Under the pieces are notes generated by a model. That model was not told where the DNA came from and ran no database searches. It was given only the letters and a program-made list of their open reading frames with translations. 64,000 bases of DNA. Source: Chryseobacterium sp. JUb7. GTDB taxonomy: Bacteria; Bacteroidota; Bacteroidia; Flavobacteriales; Weeksellaceae. A program made the translations under genes and the position numbers. The stretch is from positions 269,147-333,146 of the forward strand of contig NZ_JANUFF010000005.1 in NCBI RefSeq assembly GCF_024806495.1, in the 5' to 3' direction. Positions 16,800-24,183 of the stretch are shown one piece after another. Position 1 is the stretch's first letter; each line of letters begins with the position of its first letter.

Positions 16800-17843
16800 T
16801 TATTCTGCAAATTTTGGATTAGAGATAAAATTTTTATCAGACAATGTTTTCAGAAAAGCGATGATAAATTGTTTTTCCTGCGTATTCATCGCGATTCCAA
16901 TATGTCCGTTTTGTTTTAATTGCGGATCAAGATTCGGATTATCTTCTACATTATCCGAATAGAAATTAAGCACGGCTTCCAAAGTATAAAATCTTCCATC
17001 GTGCATATAAGGTGCTGTGTATTCTACATTTCTTAAAGTCGGGACCCGAAATTTCATCCAGTCGTTTTGGTCAAGCGTCACCCGATACCTTCCGGCATCT
17101 TTAAATTGTGTGTTATAATACATTCCTGTATTTCTGAAACTCTCATCCGTAAACAATGCTCCGCTGTGGCAGGAAGAACACTTCTGTTGAAATAAATTCA
17201 TTCCTTGAGCTTCATCCGATAAAAAATTTTCTTTTCCCAGTTTCACCCGGTCATATTTAGAATCTGCAGAAATCATTGTTATCATAAATTGAGATAAAGC
17301 TTTCAAAACTCTTTCACCTGTAATATTTTCATCTCCGTAAGCTTCTTTGAATAATTTTTTATATTTCGAATCTGAACTTAATTTTGAAATCACCTCGGGC
17401 ATTGAACTGTCCATTTCATCTTCATTAGTTATCGGAATTATTGGCTGTTCATTTAGATTATGGATCACTCCGTCCCACATGTATCGTTTTAGAAAAGCCA
17501 TATTCTGAATGGGCGGAGCATTCCTTATTCCTATTCTGTCATCAACGCCATGGCTCACTGTATGACCGTGATGGGTAAATGCATTTTCCTGAATATGACA
17601 GAAACCGCAGGAAATAGTATTATTTCGCGAAAGCCTTCCTTCATAGAATAATTTTCTCCCCAGTTCTACTCCATTTTTTGTAATCGGATTTCCTGATGTA
17701 TCAAAAGTCATTTCCGGAAAGTACGATGGAAACGACAAATTGTAAATCTCATCTTTTTCCAGCGGCTCTATCACCTCATCGGAACATGATACAAAACTTA
17801 GAAAAGAAAAAAGAAGCACCCCTGTCTTAAATATTTTAATCAT
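16800..17843 (-). CDS. MbnH-like di-heme cytochrome c peroxidase family lipoprotein
   Basis: From the ATG at 17843 this is a 347-residue lipoprotein (signal ending LSFVSC). It has two c-type heme motifs, CGFCH (about residues 79-83) and CSSCH (about 222-226), the layout of the bacterial cytochrome c peroxidase/MauG superfamily. In methanotrophs MbnH uses a bis-Fe(IV)-type state to oxidise a tryptophan of its partner MbnP to kynurenine, creating a copper site. The MbnP gene directly upstream overlaps this one by eight bases and keeps the target tryptophan region, which strongly favours MbnH over a detoxifying peroxidase. An alternative start three codons earlier (17852) is possible. Confidence 0.86.
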   Translation of the reverse strand: MIKIFKTGVLLFSFLSFVSCSDEVIEPLEKDEIYNLSFPSYFPEMTFDTSGNPITKNGVELGRKLFYEGRLSRNNTISCGFCHIQENAFTHHGHTVSHGVDDRIGIRNAPPIQNMAFLKRYMWDGVIHNLNEQPIIPITNEDEMDSSMPEVISKLSSDSKYKKLFKEAYGDENITGERVLKALSQFMITMISADSKYDRVKLGKENFLSDEAQGMNLFQQKCSSCHSGALFTDESFRNTGMYYNTQFKDAGRYRVTLDQNDWMKFRVPTLRNVEYTAPYMHDGRFYTLEAVLNFYSDNVEDNPNLDPQLKQNGHIGIAMNTQEKQFIIAFLKTLSDKNFISNPKFAE

Positions 17844-18663
17844 TGTGAACATGGTCTACTTTAAACATTTTCGTTAAATTATTCGTAACACTCACCAAAT
17901 GCTGACCTGATCCCATCATCATGTCATTGGCAGAGGTCAAACTAAGTGGATTTTCTCCACTCAAATACTGATTGAGATCTGCTAAAATATGGATGGAAGG
18001 AGTAATTGTGCCTGTCACTCTTGCTGTAGTCGGAAGACTCAAGGTCACTTCACGGTAAAGATCCGGCGTTCCGTTAGCCGTTACATTCCCCATGTTTCCG
18101 GTATGATTCATAAATTCTGTGCCTTGAGAATTTGTGCCGTATTTCCCTTCCAGTTTTACAAAAACATAACCAGCGGCCCAAGACCATGACATTCCTTTAA
18201 TTTTAGCTTTATTCCAGAATTCTGCCTGTCCGTCCTGTCCCAGCAGATAAGCATTCTGACTGATTCCTAAGCCGAATTTCACTTTTTTATAATTGTTTTT
18301 TGGGATCTCATTGAGATTAACATAAACTATTCCCGCAGCTGCATCAGCCTGGTCGATAATGAAAGCGCCTTTATCCGGATTATTTTCATTGTATTTGAAC
18401 TCATTTCCGTTTTCATCAATCAAACTGATGTTGCTGATCACATATTTTAATGCAGAGAACTGATGTTTTTGCCCTTGTGAAGAAGTTTGGGTCGTTTGAT
18501 TTAAAACAATATCTCCAAGATTATTAAACCCATTTTCGAATTTAAGCTGAATATTCCCGGTTGTTTCTGTTGATGAATCGTCTTCATCATTATTTCGACA
18601 AGAAACAAAAGTGAAAAAAGTAAAGGCAATAAGGCATAATGATAAAAATTTAAACATTTTCAT
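17836..18663 (-). CDS. MbnP-family copper-site protein (lipoprotein)
   Basis: From the ATG at 18663 this is a 275-residue protein with signal and lipobox (FTFFTFVSC). An earlier in-frame ATG at 18720 would add 19 residues before the signal and is less likely. The MbnP hallmark MSWSWAAGYVFVKLEG is present (Trp160 and Trp162 in this numbering). In characterised MbnP/CorA proteins, one tryptophan of this region is oxidised to kynurenine and helps bind copper. Several His residues lie near the C-terminus (SIHILADL, GQHLVS, DHVHND). It heads the operon MbnP-MbnH-barrel protein and overlaps MbnH by eight bases. Copper binding is known for the family and inferred here. Confidence 0.87.
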   Translation of the reverse strand: MKMFKFLSLCLIAFTFFTFVSCRNNDEDDSSTETTGNIQLKFENGFNNLGDIVLNQTTQTSSQGQKHQFSALKYVISNISLIDENGNEFKYNENNPDKGAFIIDQADAAAGIVYVNLNEIPKNNYKKVKFGLGISQNAYLLGQDGQAEFWNKAKIKGMSWSWAAGYVFVKLEGKYGTNSQGTEFMNHTGNMGNVTANGTPDLYREVTLSLPTTARVTGTITPSIHILADLNQYLSGENPLSLTSANDMMMGSGQHLVSVTNNLTKMFKVDHVHND

Positions 18664-18735
18664 TGTAGATTTTTTAAGTTGAATTTTATAAATAGAAATG
18701 ATTATTGAATGGTTGAACATTCAATTTTTTTAAAC

Positions 18736-18749
18736 TGCAAAAATTTGCA
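18736..18749. promoter_or_regulatory. Palindrome TGCAA-N4-TTGCA upstream of the MbnP operon
   Basis: A 14-bp palindrome 73 bases before the MbnP start. It resembles the TGCAA-N5-TTGCA sites at the Zn-efflux promoters but with a spacer one base shorter. No canonical -7 element is placed as in those promoters, so the regulatory reading is weak. Confidence 0.3.
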
Positions 18750-18871
18750 CAGCATCAGTAATTCTCTTTATTATTCGGAGAGAATCTAAGCGGAGCTTTT
18801 AAAAGTTATTACGTGAAATTTTTTGCCAAGATCCCTATGGAATGATAACTACACGTTTATTTTAAAACAGA

Positions 18872-18886
18872 TGCAAAACTTTTGCA
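18872..18886. promoter_or_regulatory. Palindrome TGCAA-N5-TTGCA between the CxGKC gene and the MbnP operon
   Basis: TGCAA and TTGCA half-sites around AACTT, the same spacing as at 23745-23759 and 30033-30047. It lies 26 bases past the end of the small CxGKC gene and 209 bases before MbnP. No matching -7 element was found, so it could be coincidence in AT-rich DNA. The rest of 18664-18912 holds a 7-bp inverted repeat (18761-18785) and nothing coding. Confidence 0.3.
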
Positions 18887-18912
18887 GTTAAAACAAGATT
18901 TGAAAAATTTAC

Positions 18913-19281
18913 TTAGAAAACCGGTGGTCGGAAAATATTTTTTAAAAACAGAAAAGAATATGCTGTTTCATAAAGAAAACTGAAACTTGAAAAGAAAGCA
19001 TTTTCTGTTGTATTGATTCCGGTAATTTCAGGAAGAACATAGATATCCAGTAATTTTTGCCCTGAATTTTTTGTTTTATTTAAAGGAGAAGAATCGGCAT
19101 CATTCGTCTTTGCAATTTGTTTGCTTACATAACATTTGCCGTTACAGTGAAGCTCGGGATTGCTTTTATTGATACACAAAACTTCGGAAATATAATCATA
19201 ATTTACAGCATACTCCACCAATGGCACCAGAGGTCTGAATACCACAAATAAAGTGAGGAATATGCTGCAAATAAAGTTCAT
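18913..19281 (-). CDS. CxGKC mini-protein A, exported or membrane-bound, unknown function
   Basis: This 122-residue protein has a hydrophobic N-terminus (ICSIFLTLFVVF) followed by RPLVPLVEYAVNYDYIS. Cysteines at residues 36, 46 and 50 include the motif CNGKC, followed by a polar segment, and the protein ends IFRPPVF. It starts three bases after the superoxide dismutase stop codon, so it is cotranscribed with it. The gene at 21203-21565 is a clear paralog with identical cysteine spacing. I do not recognise a named family. Placement among SOD, SCO1 and MbnP genes suggests a periplasmic copper or redox role, which is inference. Confidence 0.75.
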   Translation of the reverse strand: MNFICSIFLTLFVVFRPLVPLVEYAVNYDYISEVLCINKSNPELHCNGKCYVSKQIAKTNDADSSPLNKTKNSGQKLLDIYVLPEITGINTTENAFFSSFSFLYETAYSFLFLKNIFRPPVF

Positions 19282-19284
19282 GAA

Positions 19285-19959
19285 TTATTTTTTACTGATG
19301 GCTTCTTCGTATCTTCTGCTGATTTCTTTCCAGTTGGTTACATTCCAGATGGCAGTTAAATAATCAGCTCTTTTATTCTGATATTTCAGATAATACGCAT
19401 GTTCCCATACATCAATTCCGAAAATAGGAGTTCCTTTTTCTTCCACTACATCCATCAAAGGGTTGTCCTGATTTGGTGTTGAAGACACGAACAATTTTCC
19501 GTTTTTATCCACAGAAAGCCAAGCCCAGCCAGAACCGAAACGATCTGCTCCCGCTTTGCTCATTTTTTCTTTGAACGCATCCATACTTCCAAAAGAAGAA
19601 TTAATCGCTTTTGATAATTTTTCAGATGGTTTGGTATTTTTTTCAGGCGTAAGAACTGTCCAGAATAACTCGTGATTGTAGTGACCTCCTGCATTATTTC
19701 TTACCGCTGCCGGTAGCTTTGAAACATTCGACATGATTTGAAACAGAGTCTGTTTTTCCTGCGGAGTTCCTGCAATTGCCTTATTCAGGTTGGCAACATA
19801 AGCTGCTGCATGTTTTGAATAATGGATTTCCATCGTTTGGGCATCAATATTACCTTCCAAAGCATTATAAGCATATGGTAAAGGATTTTGCTTAAACTGT
19901 GCCAACGCAAACTGCGCCGCAAATACTGCACTTAAAGCAGCAATTTTCATAATCTTCAT
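19285..19959 (-). CDS. Secreted or periplasmic Mn-type superoxide dismutase
   Basis: This 224-residue Fe/Mn-family superoxide dismutase carries a signal peptide (AALSAVFAAQFALAQ). Metal ligands are visible as His46 (EIHYSKH), His96 (GGHYNHELFW), Asp183 and His187 (DVWEHAYY). Gly92 before the second His ligand, together with Gln164 in TPNQDNPL, is the manganese-type arrangement. An export signal is unusual for this family in E. coli but common in Bacteroidetes. It forms an operon with CxGKC mini-protein A, three bases downstream. It would remove superoxide outside the cytoplasm, next to a block of copper-handling genes. A start at the next ATG (19950) is equally possible. Confidence 0.93.
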   Translation of the reverse strand: MKIMKIAALSAVFAAQFALAQFKQNPLPYAYNALEGNIDAQTMEIHYSKHAAAYVANLNKAIAGTPQEKQTLFQIMSNVSKLPAAVRNNAGGHYNHELFWTVLTPEKNTKPSEKLSKAINSSFGSMDAFKEKMSKAGADRFGSGWAWLSVDKNGKLFVSSTPNQDNPLMDVVEEKGTPIFGIDVWEHAYYLKYQNKRADYLTAIWNVTNWKEISRRYEEAISKK

Positions 19960-20051
19960 AACGTTTTGTTTTTTATGGTTTATATTTTGGATGGAAGTTT
20001 ACGACTAAGTTGTTGATAACTTTCTTCTTCCATCATGTGGCTTCCCACCTC

Positions 20052-20732
20052 TTATTTCAACAATTTCTTAATATCTTCTATTAAAATTTCTCTGTCAGGA
20101 TGATATTTCCCTGTCAGTTTAGGAGTTTTCCCTTCAGGATCTTCATAGTTCAATCCTGAATAATATAAAATTGGCATATTATCCTTATTATATCGGCAAC
20201 GGATGTTTCCTTCTTTATCGACAAGAGCGATCATCCCGCTGTGGTTGAGGCTTTCGCTTTCATCTTCTTTATCTCCTACATAAATATTAAACTGATCTGC
20301 AATTTTCCCGATATAATCTCTGTTTCCTGTTAAAAAATGCCAGTTGGGTGATTTTGCACCAATTCCTTTGGCATGTTGTTTTAATAATTCAGGAGTATCA
20401 TTTTCGGGATCTATACTGATGGATATGATTCCAAAATCAGGATTGCTGATCTCATCTTCAATAGCTCTCATATTGGTATTCATCACCGGACAAATCGTAG
20501 GGCACCTGCTGAAGAAAAATTCCACCAGATAAACTTTCCCGAGCATATCTTTATTGGTAATCCTCTTATTATTCTGGTCAGTCAGTTCAAAATCCGGAAC
20601 TTTCATTACGGTATAGAGACTCTTTTTAAAATACCCCATTCCCACACCGATACCCAAGAAAAGCAGTGCAATAACTGCGATGGGAACAATGACTTTAGTC
20701 TTTGTATTATTGGGATTTTTATTTTTGGGCAT
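20052..20732 (-). CDS. SCO1/SenC-family copper chaperone
   Basis: This 226-residue protein has a single N-terminal membrane anchor (residues 14-34) and a thioredoxin-fold SCO domain. Copper ligands are Cys77 and Cys81 in RCPTICP and His164 in SLNHSG, exactly the SCO1 set. Family members deliver copper to the CuA site of cytochrome c oxidase or act in periplasmic thiol/copper redox. Its start overlaps the end of the YHS lipoprotein gene by 14 bases, so the pair is cotranscribed and translationally coupled. No cytochrome oxidase genes are in this window. Confidence 0.92.
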   Translation of the reverse strand: MPKNKNPNNTKTKVIVPIAVIALLFLGIGVGMGYFKKSLYTVMKVPDFELTDQNNKRITNKDMLGKVYLVEFFFSRCPTICPVMNTNMRAIEDEISNPDFGIISISIDPENDTPELLKQHAKGIGAKSPNWHFLTGNRDYIGKIADQFNIYVGDKEDESESLNHSGMIALVDKEGNIRCRYNKDNMPILYYSGLNYEDPEGKTPKLTGKYHPDREILIEDIKKLLK

Positions 20733-20994
20733 ATTTCTCAGGATTTTTCTTGAACTCGTCTTTACAGTAAGTACTGCAAAAACCGTACGTTTTATTTTTA
20801 TAGACTGCCGTATCTTTCATATCGGGTTCAGTTGGCATATGACAAATCGGATCTGTCGCGTTGGCAAATTTCACTTTCTGGGCATTTGATTTTCCAGAAG
20901 TATTTGTTTTTTTATGCTTTACTTTAGGTGTTTCCTGGGCACAAGCCATTAAGGATACCGACAATAATGCCGTTAAAAGAATTTTTGATTTCAT
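20719..20994 (-). CDS. YHS-domain lipoprotein
   Basis: This 91-residue lipoprotein has a lipobox ending SLMAC and a YHS domain from about residue 45 (DPICHMPTEPD, then YGFCSTYCKDEFKKNPEKY). YHS domains are small Cys/His modules found in metal ATPases and copper-responsive proteins and are thought to bind metal. The four conserved Cys/His positions (Cys51, His52, Cys73, Cys77) are present. It directly precedes and overlaps the SCO1 gene. I infer periplasmic copper capture for SCO1; this is unproven. Confidence 0.85.
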   Translation of the reverse strand: MKSKILLTALLSVSLMACAQETPKVKHKKTNTSGKSNAQKVKFANATDPICHMPTEPDMKDTAVYKNKTYGFCSTYCKDEFKKNPEKYAQK

Positions 20995-21114
20995 TTTAAT
21001 TAAAATTGAAATTAATAATAGTAGTGAATGAAGCTGATTGGTTTTTAAACTGGAATTTAATATTATTTTAAAAACACCAGGCTCACAAAGTTTCTTTTCA
21101 AAAACTTCATACTT

Positions 21115-21165
21115 ATACGCTCACAAGGGCGTTACGCTAAGCAATTGACCGCTAAGTTTATTTAA
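21115..21165. repeat. Intergenic repeat fragment (TCACAAGGGCGTT type)
   Basis: CTCACAAGGGCGTTACGCTA is a near match to the segment around 29870-29890 (TCACAAAGGCGTTTCA) and belongs to the same non-coding repeat style as the AACGCAAAG ends at 15665 and 29812. Nothing else is seen between 20995 and 21202. Confidence 0.3.
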
Positions 21166-21202
21166 TATTAAATTCGACTAAACATCCAGTTTAAAATATG
21201 AT

Positions 21203-21565
21203 TTAAGCTAAAGGAGGATGAAATATTCGGGAAAAATATTCTGAAGTGTGAAAATTAATATCATCCGAATTTGGATTTTTTACAGGAATATCAGATTGAT
21301 GTCTCCCTGAAAAAGAAAGAATTTCATTGGAAAGAAAAACATCCAGTCCCGCAATTTTTATATTTTGGTTATTGTTGGATTGTTTTTCTGTTTTTGCCAG
21401 TTCTTTCTCAACAAAACATTTCCCTTTACAAGTCGATTGAGGAACATTTCTATTTTCACAAAGATTTTTCACGATGTAATCATAGTTAACTGCATAGTTA
21501 ATCAATGGCAAAACCGGGCGTAATGCAATCGTAAAAATAACGAATATGGAAATGAAAAATTTCAA
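21203..21565 (-). CDS. CxGKC mini-protein B, paralog of the 18913-19281 product
   Basis: This 120-residue protein has a hydrophobic N-terminus (FFISIFVIFTIAL), then RPVLPLINYAVNYDYI. Cysteines at residues 36, 46 and 50 (CKGKC) fall at exactly the same positions as in mini-protein A. The middle is a divergent polar region and the terminus is IFHPPLA. It has its own -7 element overlapped by an inverted repeat (21566-21584) and a very short leader. The shared frame (RPxxPLxxYAVNYDY, C-x9-C-x3-C, IFxPP) marks a small family. I infer a periplasmic metal or redox accessory role from position only. Confidence 0.72.
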   Translation of the reverse strand: MKFFISIFVIFTIALRPVLPLINYAVNYDYIVKNLCENRNVPQSTCKGKCFVEKELAKTEKQSNNNQNIKIAGLDVFLSNEILSFSGRHQSDIPVKNPNSDDINFHTSEYFSRIFHPPLA

Positions 21566-21589
21566 TTGTACTTCTGTTGTACAAATATA
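21566..21589 (-). promoter_or_regulatory. Promoter with overlapping inverted repeat TTGTAC-N7-GTACAA
   Basis: On the minus strand the -7 element TATATTTG (21589-21582) sits 16 bases before the ATG. A 6-bp inverted repeat, TTGTAC/GTACAA (21566-21571 and 21579-21584), overlaps it and fills the leader. A repressor bound there would block transcription of CxGKC mini-protein B. Confidence 0.5.
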
Positions 21590-21679
21590 CTACTGAATTT
21601 TGTTTTTATGAGGGATTTATGATGAAAGTCAGTTTTTAGTGGATGGGTTTTTGTTAATTGTGATGAGTTTTAATGAAAA

Positions 21680-21716
21680 AAATCCTTGTCAAGGTTTAGA
21701 ACCTTGACAAGGATTT
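21680..21716. terminator. Perfect 17-bp inverted repeat, probable bidirectional terminator
   Basis: AAATCCTTGTCAAGGTT and its exact complement enclose the three-base loop TAG. It lies after the P1B ATPase gene and is flanked by A/T runs. Its perfection suggests a mobile or dispersed hairpin repeat that also terminates transcription. A less perfect hairpin with the same TAG loop lies near 29965-29997. Confidence 0.6.
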
Positions 21717-21753
21717 ATAAAATACATTGCTTAAATATTTTATACTGTCCTCA

Positions 21754-23706
21754 TTAAAACTTCATGCGTTGAATTCTCACAGCATTTAAAATAGCGAGCA
21801 AAGCCACTCCTACATCTGCGAAAACAGCCTCCCACATGGTTGCCAAGCCTCCGGCTCCAAGGGCGAGAACAATCGCTTTGATCGCAAAAGCTAAAATAAT
21901 ATTTTGCCAGACAATTTTTTTAGTCTGTTTTCCGATATTGATCGCCATTGGAATTTTACTGGGCATATCATCCTGAATGACGACATCCGCAGTTTCAATC
22001 GTAGCATCACTTCCGAGTCCTCCCATTGCAATTCCGACATCACTTAAAGCGACTACAGGAGCGTCATTTACCCCATCTCCGATAAAAGCTACCGTTTGAT
22101 TTTTGGCTTTAATTTCTTTGACTTTATTTACTTTATCTTCTGGAAGCAAGTCTCCGTAAGCATTTTCGATTCTCAAACTGTCAGCAACATATTGAACAAC
22201 GGATGTTTTATCACCACTCAACATTGTGGTTTTTACATTTAATGATTTTAATTTATTGATGGTTAATTGCGCATCAGCTTTAATTGAATCTGCAATAGTC
22301 AAATAACCGACAAATTTTTTCTCGTAAGCAACAGCAATTAAAGTATAGACAATTTTTTCAGGCTTGAGATCGTAATTGATGTTAAATTTATCCATCAATT
22401 TAAAATTCCCGACTAACAATTCCTTTCCGTTAATGGTTGCGCTTAAACCATGTCCGGCAATTTCTTCCACATTTTCCAATTGGACAGAATGGTCGACTTC
22501 TCCAACATATTCGTGGATTGCGGTGGCAACAGGATGTGAACTTTTACTTTCTAAAGCATTGATAAGTTTTAAAATTTCATCTTTATTAAATTCATTATTA
22601 AAATCAACTTCCTGTACTTTGAAAACACCTTCTGTCATCGTTCCGGTCTTATCCATCACTACGTTTTGAACATTCGCCAAAGCATCAAGAAAATTACTCC
22701 CTTTAAATAAAATTCCGTTTCGGCTTCCTGCTCCGATTCCTCCGAAATATCCCAAAGGAATTGAAATTACCAACGCACAAGGACATGAAATCACCAAGAA
22801 TACCAATGCTCTGTACAGCCATGTTCTGAACTGATAATCATCAACAAACAAATAGGGCAACAATGTAATTCCAATAGCCAGAAAAACGACAATTGGCGTG
22901 TAAATTTTTGCAAATTTTCTGATAAATAATTCCGTCGGTGCTTTTTGAGCCGTTGCATTTTGAACCAATTCTAAAATTTTGCTCAACTTACTGTCTTTGT
23001 ACGCCGTGGTAACTTTCACCTGACTGACGGTATTCAAGTTGATCATTCCTGCTAAAACGGTTTCGCCTTTTGTTTTGGTATCGGGCTTACTTTCCCCTGT
23101 TAAAGCTGATGTATTGAATGAAGCTGTTTGTGATAATAACTCTCCATCCAGGCCAAGCTTTTCCCCCGATTTTAACTGAATAATTTCTCCGATATTTACT
23201 TTTTCAGCTTTTACAGTTTGTGGTTTTCCGTCTTTTAAAATAGTTACCTCATCGGGACGCTGGTCGAGTAAAGATTTGATGTTGCTTTTTGCTCTCGTCA
23301 CCGCCATAGCCTGGAAAACTTCACCTACAGAATAGAAAAGCATCACCGCAACACCTTCCGGATATTCTCCGATAGCAAAAGCCCCGACTGTCGCGATTCC
23401 CATCAAGAAAAATTCAGAGAAAACATCGCCGTTTGTAATGCTTTCATAAGCTTCTTTTAGAACAGGCAATCCAACCGGAATATAAGCAATTAGATACCAG
23501 ACTAAGCGAATCCAGCCAGTAAACCAAGCGGGTTTTATATAATTATCTAAAGCAATTCCTATTAACAATAACGCAAAAGAACCTATCGCAGGAAGAAACA
23601 TCTGAAACGTTGATTTGTCTCCCGTGTCATGCGAATGGTCGTGGTCGTGACCTTCATGACTGTGATTGTGTTCTTTTTTAGGTTTTGTACTGCAGCATTC
23701 TTCCAT
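21754..23706 (-). CDS. P1B-type heavy-metal ATPase (Zn/Cd exporter type)
   Basis: This 650-residue inner-membrane pump has the CPC motif in VISCPCALVISIPLGYFGG, the phosphorylation site DKTGT, the SALTGES loop, the HP motif (SSHPVATAI) and the hinge GDGVNDAPVVALSDVGIAMG. The CPC followed by this transmembrane pattern fits the ZntA/CadA (P1B-2) branch for Zn, Cd or Pb. It lacks a classical HMA domain; the N-terminus begins with Cys-Cys and a His-rich stretch (residues 13-27) that could bind zinc. It is the last gene of the czcA-czcB-fur-ATPase block and has its own promoter carrying the TGCAA-N5-TTGCA palindrome. Confidence 0.9.
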   Translation of the reverse strand: MEECCSTKPKKEHNHSHEGHDHDHSHDTGDKSTFQMFLPAIGSFALLLIGIALDNYIKPAWFTGWIRLVWYLIAYIPVGLPVLKEAYESITNGDVFSEFFLMGIATVGAFAIGEYPEGVAVMLFYSVGEVFQAMAVTRAKSNIKSLLDQRPDEVTILKDGKPQTVKAEKVNIGEIIQLKSGEKLGLDGELLSQTASFNTSALTGESKPDTKTKGETVLAGMINLNTVSQVKVTTAYKDSKLSKILELVQNATAQKAPTELFIRKFAKIYTPIVVFLAIGITLLPYLFVDDYQFRTWLYRALVFLVISCPCALVISIPLGYFGGIGAGSRNGILFKGSNFLDALANVQNVVMDKTGTMTEGVFKVQEVDFNNEFNKDEILKLINALESKSSHPVATAIHEYVGEVDHSVQLENVEEIAGHGLSATINGKELLVGNFKLMDKFNINYDLKPEKIVYTLIAVAYEKKFVGYLTIADSIKADAQLTINKLKSLNVKTTMLSGDKTSVVQYVADSLRIENAYGDLLPEDKVNKVKEIKAKNQTVAFIGDGVNDAPVVALSDVGIAMGGLGSDATIETADVVIQDDMPSKIPMAINIGKQTKKIVWQNIILAFAIKAIVLALGAGGLATMWEAVFADVGVALLAILNAVRIQRMKF

Positions 23707-23723
23707 AACTGAATAATTTTAAT

Positions 23724-23759
23724 CAAATTTAGTTTTAAACTTAATGCAATACTATTGCA
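23724..23759 (-). promoter_or_regulatory. Promoter plus TGCAA-N5-TTGCA operator before the P1B ATPase
   Basis: On the minus strand the -7 element TAAATTTG (23731-23724) is preceded by the palindrome TGCAATACTATTGCA (23745-23759), with 13 bases between them. The palindrome is centred at the -33 position and overlaps the fur stop codon. The same layout, including the 13-base gap, occurs before czcA (30012-30047). Confidence 0.6.
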
Positions 23760-24171
23760 AACTTTCGAGGCAGTTTTCACAGATTCCTTTGGCAAAAAGT
23801 CTTATTTCATCAATCCGGAAATTCGTCTGAATGTTTTCAGGAAAAGAAATGTCTTCTTTGCAGGTCGTCTGTTTACAGATTTTACAGTAGAAATGAAGAT
23901 GCCAGTCTTTGTGTGTATTTTCATCACAGCCGTCATGACAAAGTTTATATTTTGTCGTTGTATTTTCCTGAATACTGTGAACAATTCCTTTTTCTTCAAA
24001 CGTTTTCAGGGTTCTGTAAATCGTAGTTCTGTCAGCATTTTCAAAATAATTCTCAATTTCGGACAGTGACAAAGCCGCTTCCTGAGAACTCAAAAAATCA
24101 TAAACCAGAATCCTCATGCTTGTAGGCTTTGTATTTTTATCTATTAATTTATTTTCGATATCTTTTTTCAT
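23752..24171 (-). CDS. Fur-family metalloregulator (Zur-like)
   Basis: This 139-residue protein has an N-terminal winged helix (NADRTTIYRTLKTFEEKGIVH) and a C-terminal dimerisation domain with HLHF, CKIC and CENC motifs. The two CxxC pairs give the structural zinc site and the HxH supplies a regulatory metal site, as in Fur/Zur/PerR. It sits inside a Zn/Cd/Co efflux operon, 12 bases after czcB, and shared palindromes lie at the operon promoter and at the ATPase promoter just downstream. I infer that it binds these sites and senses a divalent metal. Which metal, and whether it represses or activates, cannot be read from sequence. Confidence 0.87.
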   Translation of the reverse strand: MKKDIENKLIDKNTKPTSMRILVYDFLSSQEAALSLSEIENYFENADRTTIYRTLKTFEEKGIVHSIQENTTTKYKLCHDGCDENTHKDWHLHFYCKICKQTTCKEDISFPENIQTNFRIDEIRLFAKGICENCLESLQ

Positions 24172-24183
24172 GATGTTGGTCTC

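Noticed and set aside
16800..17843. Considered an ordinary cytochrome c peroxidase
   Set aside because: Overlap with an MbnP gene that keeps the target tryptophans favours MbnH; peroxidase activity is still possible.
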